From contig DFXX01000058.1 in the NCBI GenBank assembly GCA_002381765.1, forward strand, positions 1 through 15,442: 15,442 bases of DNA, in the 5' to 3' direction. Both the position numbers and the translations under genes were made by a program. Numbering within the stretch: the first letter of the stretch is position 1; the number at the start of each line of letters is the position of its first letter. Below, in pieces: positions 14,320 through 15,442 of this stretch. A model generated the notes under the pieces. The model had not been told where the DNA came from, made no database searches, and saw only the letters and a list, made by a program, of their open reading frames with translations. The DNA comes from Bacteriovoracaceae bacterium UBA4097. Lineage in GTDB: Bacteria > Bdellovibrionota > Bacteriovoracia > Bacteriovoracales > Bacteriovoracaceae.

Positions 14320-14999
14320 TGAATCTAGACATCCTGTTAGGTAAGACTAAAGAGCATCTTGTTCCTTTTCTAGAAACGAAGTTTTTAGTCCACAAAGACA
14401 TGGCCCGAAATTTTTTGAAGCTTCAAAGAGAAGCAGAAAAAGCGGGACATAATCTGCAAATAATAAGCGCCTTCAGAGATTATGACAGACAACTTCTCAT
14501 TTGGAATTCAAAGGCCAGAGGTGAAAGAGTTCTCTTAGATGATCATGGAACCCCTCTTTCAATAAATAATCTTTCCCCCACCGAACTCATGTTTGCTATC
14601 CTAAGATGGTCCGCTCTACCGGGATGCTCTCGTCATCATTGGGGAACTGACGTTGATGTCTATGATGCTAATACTCAGAGTCCAGATGAAGTAAAATTAC
14701 TTCCCTCTGAATGCGAAAAGAATGGCCCAGCCAGTGATCTGCATGAATGGCTAGACTCAGTTATTTCTCAGAAAGCTTCTTTCGGTTTCTATCGTCCTTA
14801 TCAATCGGACAGAGGAGGGGTATCTCCTGAGAAGTGGCATCTAAGTTATGCTCCCATTGCAGAAAAGTATCTGGCACTTTTTACTTCAACTATATTTAGA
14901 AGAAATCTTGAAGAAAGTGATATTCTTCTAAAAGAAGAACTACTCTCACATGCTGAAGAGATCTATCACCGCTTCTTGACCAATATCGACATGCCTTAA
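14319..14999 (+). CDS. M15-family (VanY/DD-carboxypeptidase-like) metallopeptidase
   Basis: The 226 residues carry the M15 zinc site: SRHHWGTDVD at 104-113 (SxHxxGxxxD, ligands His106 and Asp113) and EKWHLSY at 171-177 (catalytic Glu171, ligand His174). IISAFRDYDRQ at 48-58 is the substrate-side Arg block of VanY-type enzymes. Members remove D-Ala from murein peptides or cut L-Ala-D-Glu; which applies is not clear. The N-terminus (MNLDILLGKTKEHLVPF) is not a signal peptide and no membrane segment is seen, so it is either cytoplasmic or exported by another route. The ATG shares its A with the stop of the preceding 751-aa gene, so translation is probably coupled. About 45 residues after the last motif form a charged helical tail. 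Confidence 0.87.
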   Translation: MNLDILLGKTKEHLVPFLETKFLVHKDMARNFLKLQREAEKAGHNLQIISAFRDYDRQLLIWNSKARGERVLLDDHGTPLSINNLSPTELMFAILRWSALPGCSRHHWGTDVDVYDANTQSPDEVKLLPSECEKNGPASDLHEWLDSVISQKASFGFYRPYQSDRGGVSPEKWHLSYAPIAEKYLALFTSTIFRRNLEESDILLKEELLSHAEEIYHRFLTNIDMP

Positions 15000-15008
15000 G
15001 TTTCTTTC

Positions 15009-15063
15009 GGGGTCATTCTGGCCCCACTTCCTCTAGTGCGTTTTGCTACTATCTAGTTTTATT
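15009..15063 (+). terminator. candidate terminator hairpins after the M15 peptidase gene
   Basis: A 6-bp stem (GGGGTC/GGCCCC with one G-T pair, loop ATTCT) at 15009-15025 starts 10 nt after the stop but has no T run. A second, weaker stem (TAGTGC at 15034-15039 with GCTACTA at 15045-15051, one bulge) is followed by TCTAG and TTTTATT. Either could end the operon. Confidence 0.35.
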
Positions 15064-15133
15064 GAAGTCAGTCGTAACCTTAATCAAAAATTTTATTCAC
15101 CAAATTCATTAGTATTTCCAAAGACCTAGATTC

Positions 15134-15161
15134 TTGAAAAGTAAACAGAAGTTCATGTAAG
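15134..15161 (+). promoter_or_regulatory. candidate promoter for the terminal Pro/Arg-rich gene
   Basis: TTGAAA (five of six for a -35) is spaced 16 nt from TGTAAG (four of six for a -10), 76 nt upstream of the ATG at 15238. The rest of the 238-bp spacer from 15000 to 15237 is AT-rich and shows no gene. Confidence 0.3.
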
Positions 15162-15237
15162 CAAATTAATGTTTAAGAACGATGACCCAGTCGGTAGTTT
15201 AGGAAAGAAAGCATTTTCTCATTCATGGAGAACTCTA

Positions 15238-15442
15238 ATGAAATTTTTTACGGCGATCATCTTTCTGCTATCTACGGTGATAACATCAGACGTAGACGCA
15301 CAGTCTCGTCCAAGAAATCCAGGCCGAGGTGGTCCAAATGCCCCTCATCGTCCAGCGCCAGCACCAAGGCCTACACCAGCACCTAGACCTGATACTGGTT
15401 ATAATCCAAGACCAGTTCCTCAGCGCCCTACTCCTCCACCGG
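15238..15442 (+). CDS. secreted Pro/Arg-rich protein, 3' end beyond the window
   Basis: This partial gene gives 68 codons before the window ends. GGAG lies 7 nt before the ATG. Residues 1-21 form a signal peptide (KFFTAIIFLLSTVIT core, likely cut after VDA). The mature part seen is almost only Pro, Arg, Ala, Gly and Asn, with two exact-length repeats PAPRPT (41-46) and PAPRPD (47-52). It is strongly basic and should be unstructured. Such stretches occur as linkers or wall-spanning segments in periplasmic and outer-membrane proteins. The functional domain, if any, lies outside the window. Confidence 0.75.
   Translation, partial: MKFFTAIIFLLSTVITSDVDAQSRPRNPGRGGPNAPHRPAPAPRPTPAPRPDTGYNPRPVPQRPTPPP

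Noticed and set aside
15358..15393. CRISPR-like short repeats at the window end
   Set aside because: They are in-frame Pro/Ala/Arg codons with no spacers or palindromic repeat.

Overview
The window looks like chromosomal sequence from a Gram-negative bacterium of low to moderate GC. It has a heptose-kinase gene for LPS core synthesis, many signal peptides and several murein enzymes. Together with the style of the large secreted Ala/Ser/Lys-rich protein at 12064-14319, this suggests the Bdellovibrionota, perhaps a Bacteriovorax/Peredibacter-like predator. That placement is an inference from gene content and was not tested. I see no mobile element, CRISPR array, rRNA or tRNA.

Region 1 (1-6740, minus strand, transcribed right to left): a compact run of six genes. 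They encode a membrane-anchored lytic transglycosylase, a divergent chorismate mutase-like protein, cytidylate kinase (cmk), an ADP-heptose-pathway sugar kinase (hldA/rfaE1), and the two phenylalanyl-tRNA synthetase subunits (pheS, pheT). Junctions are tight: a 26-bp overlap, an ATGA overlap, and an 8-nt gap with the pheT ribosome site over the pheS stop. A separate promoter could lie in the 80-nt gap before pheS, but none is clear. The 194 bases beyond pheT are very AT-rich and hold two candidate terminator structures.

Region 2 (6740-10374, plus strand): a divergent promoter region, then a three-gene operon. It encodes a DUF255/YyaL thioredoxin-domain protein, a shortened CaiB-family CoA-transferase homologue that seems to lack the catalytic Asp, and a SlyD-type FKBP prolyl isomerase with a His-rich metal-binding tail. 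A strong hairpin that could end this operon lies inside the 3' end of the convergent next gene.

Region 3 (10318-11879, minus strand): an exported YiiX-like papain-fold amidase translationally coupled (ATGA) to an L-Ala-D/L-Glu dipeptide epimerase. The pair suggests murein-peptide release and catabolism.

Region 4 (12064-14999, plus strand): an unrecognised 751-aa exported protein with several hydrophobic segments and two tandem Cys modules, coupled (TAATG) to an M15-family metallopeptidase that lacks an obvious signal peptide. This is the least explained part of the window. After a 238-bp intergenic stretch, a secreted Pro/Arg-rich protein begins at 15238 and runs off the window end.

A recurring theme is peptidoglycan. 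A lytic transglycosylase, a papain-like amidase, a dipeptide epimerase and an M15 peptidase lie within about 9 kb, though in separate transcription units.
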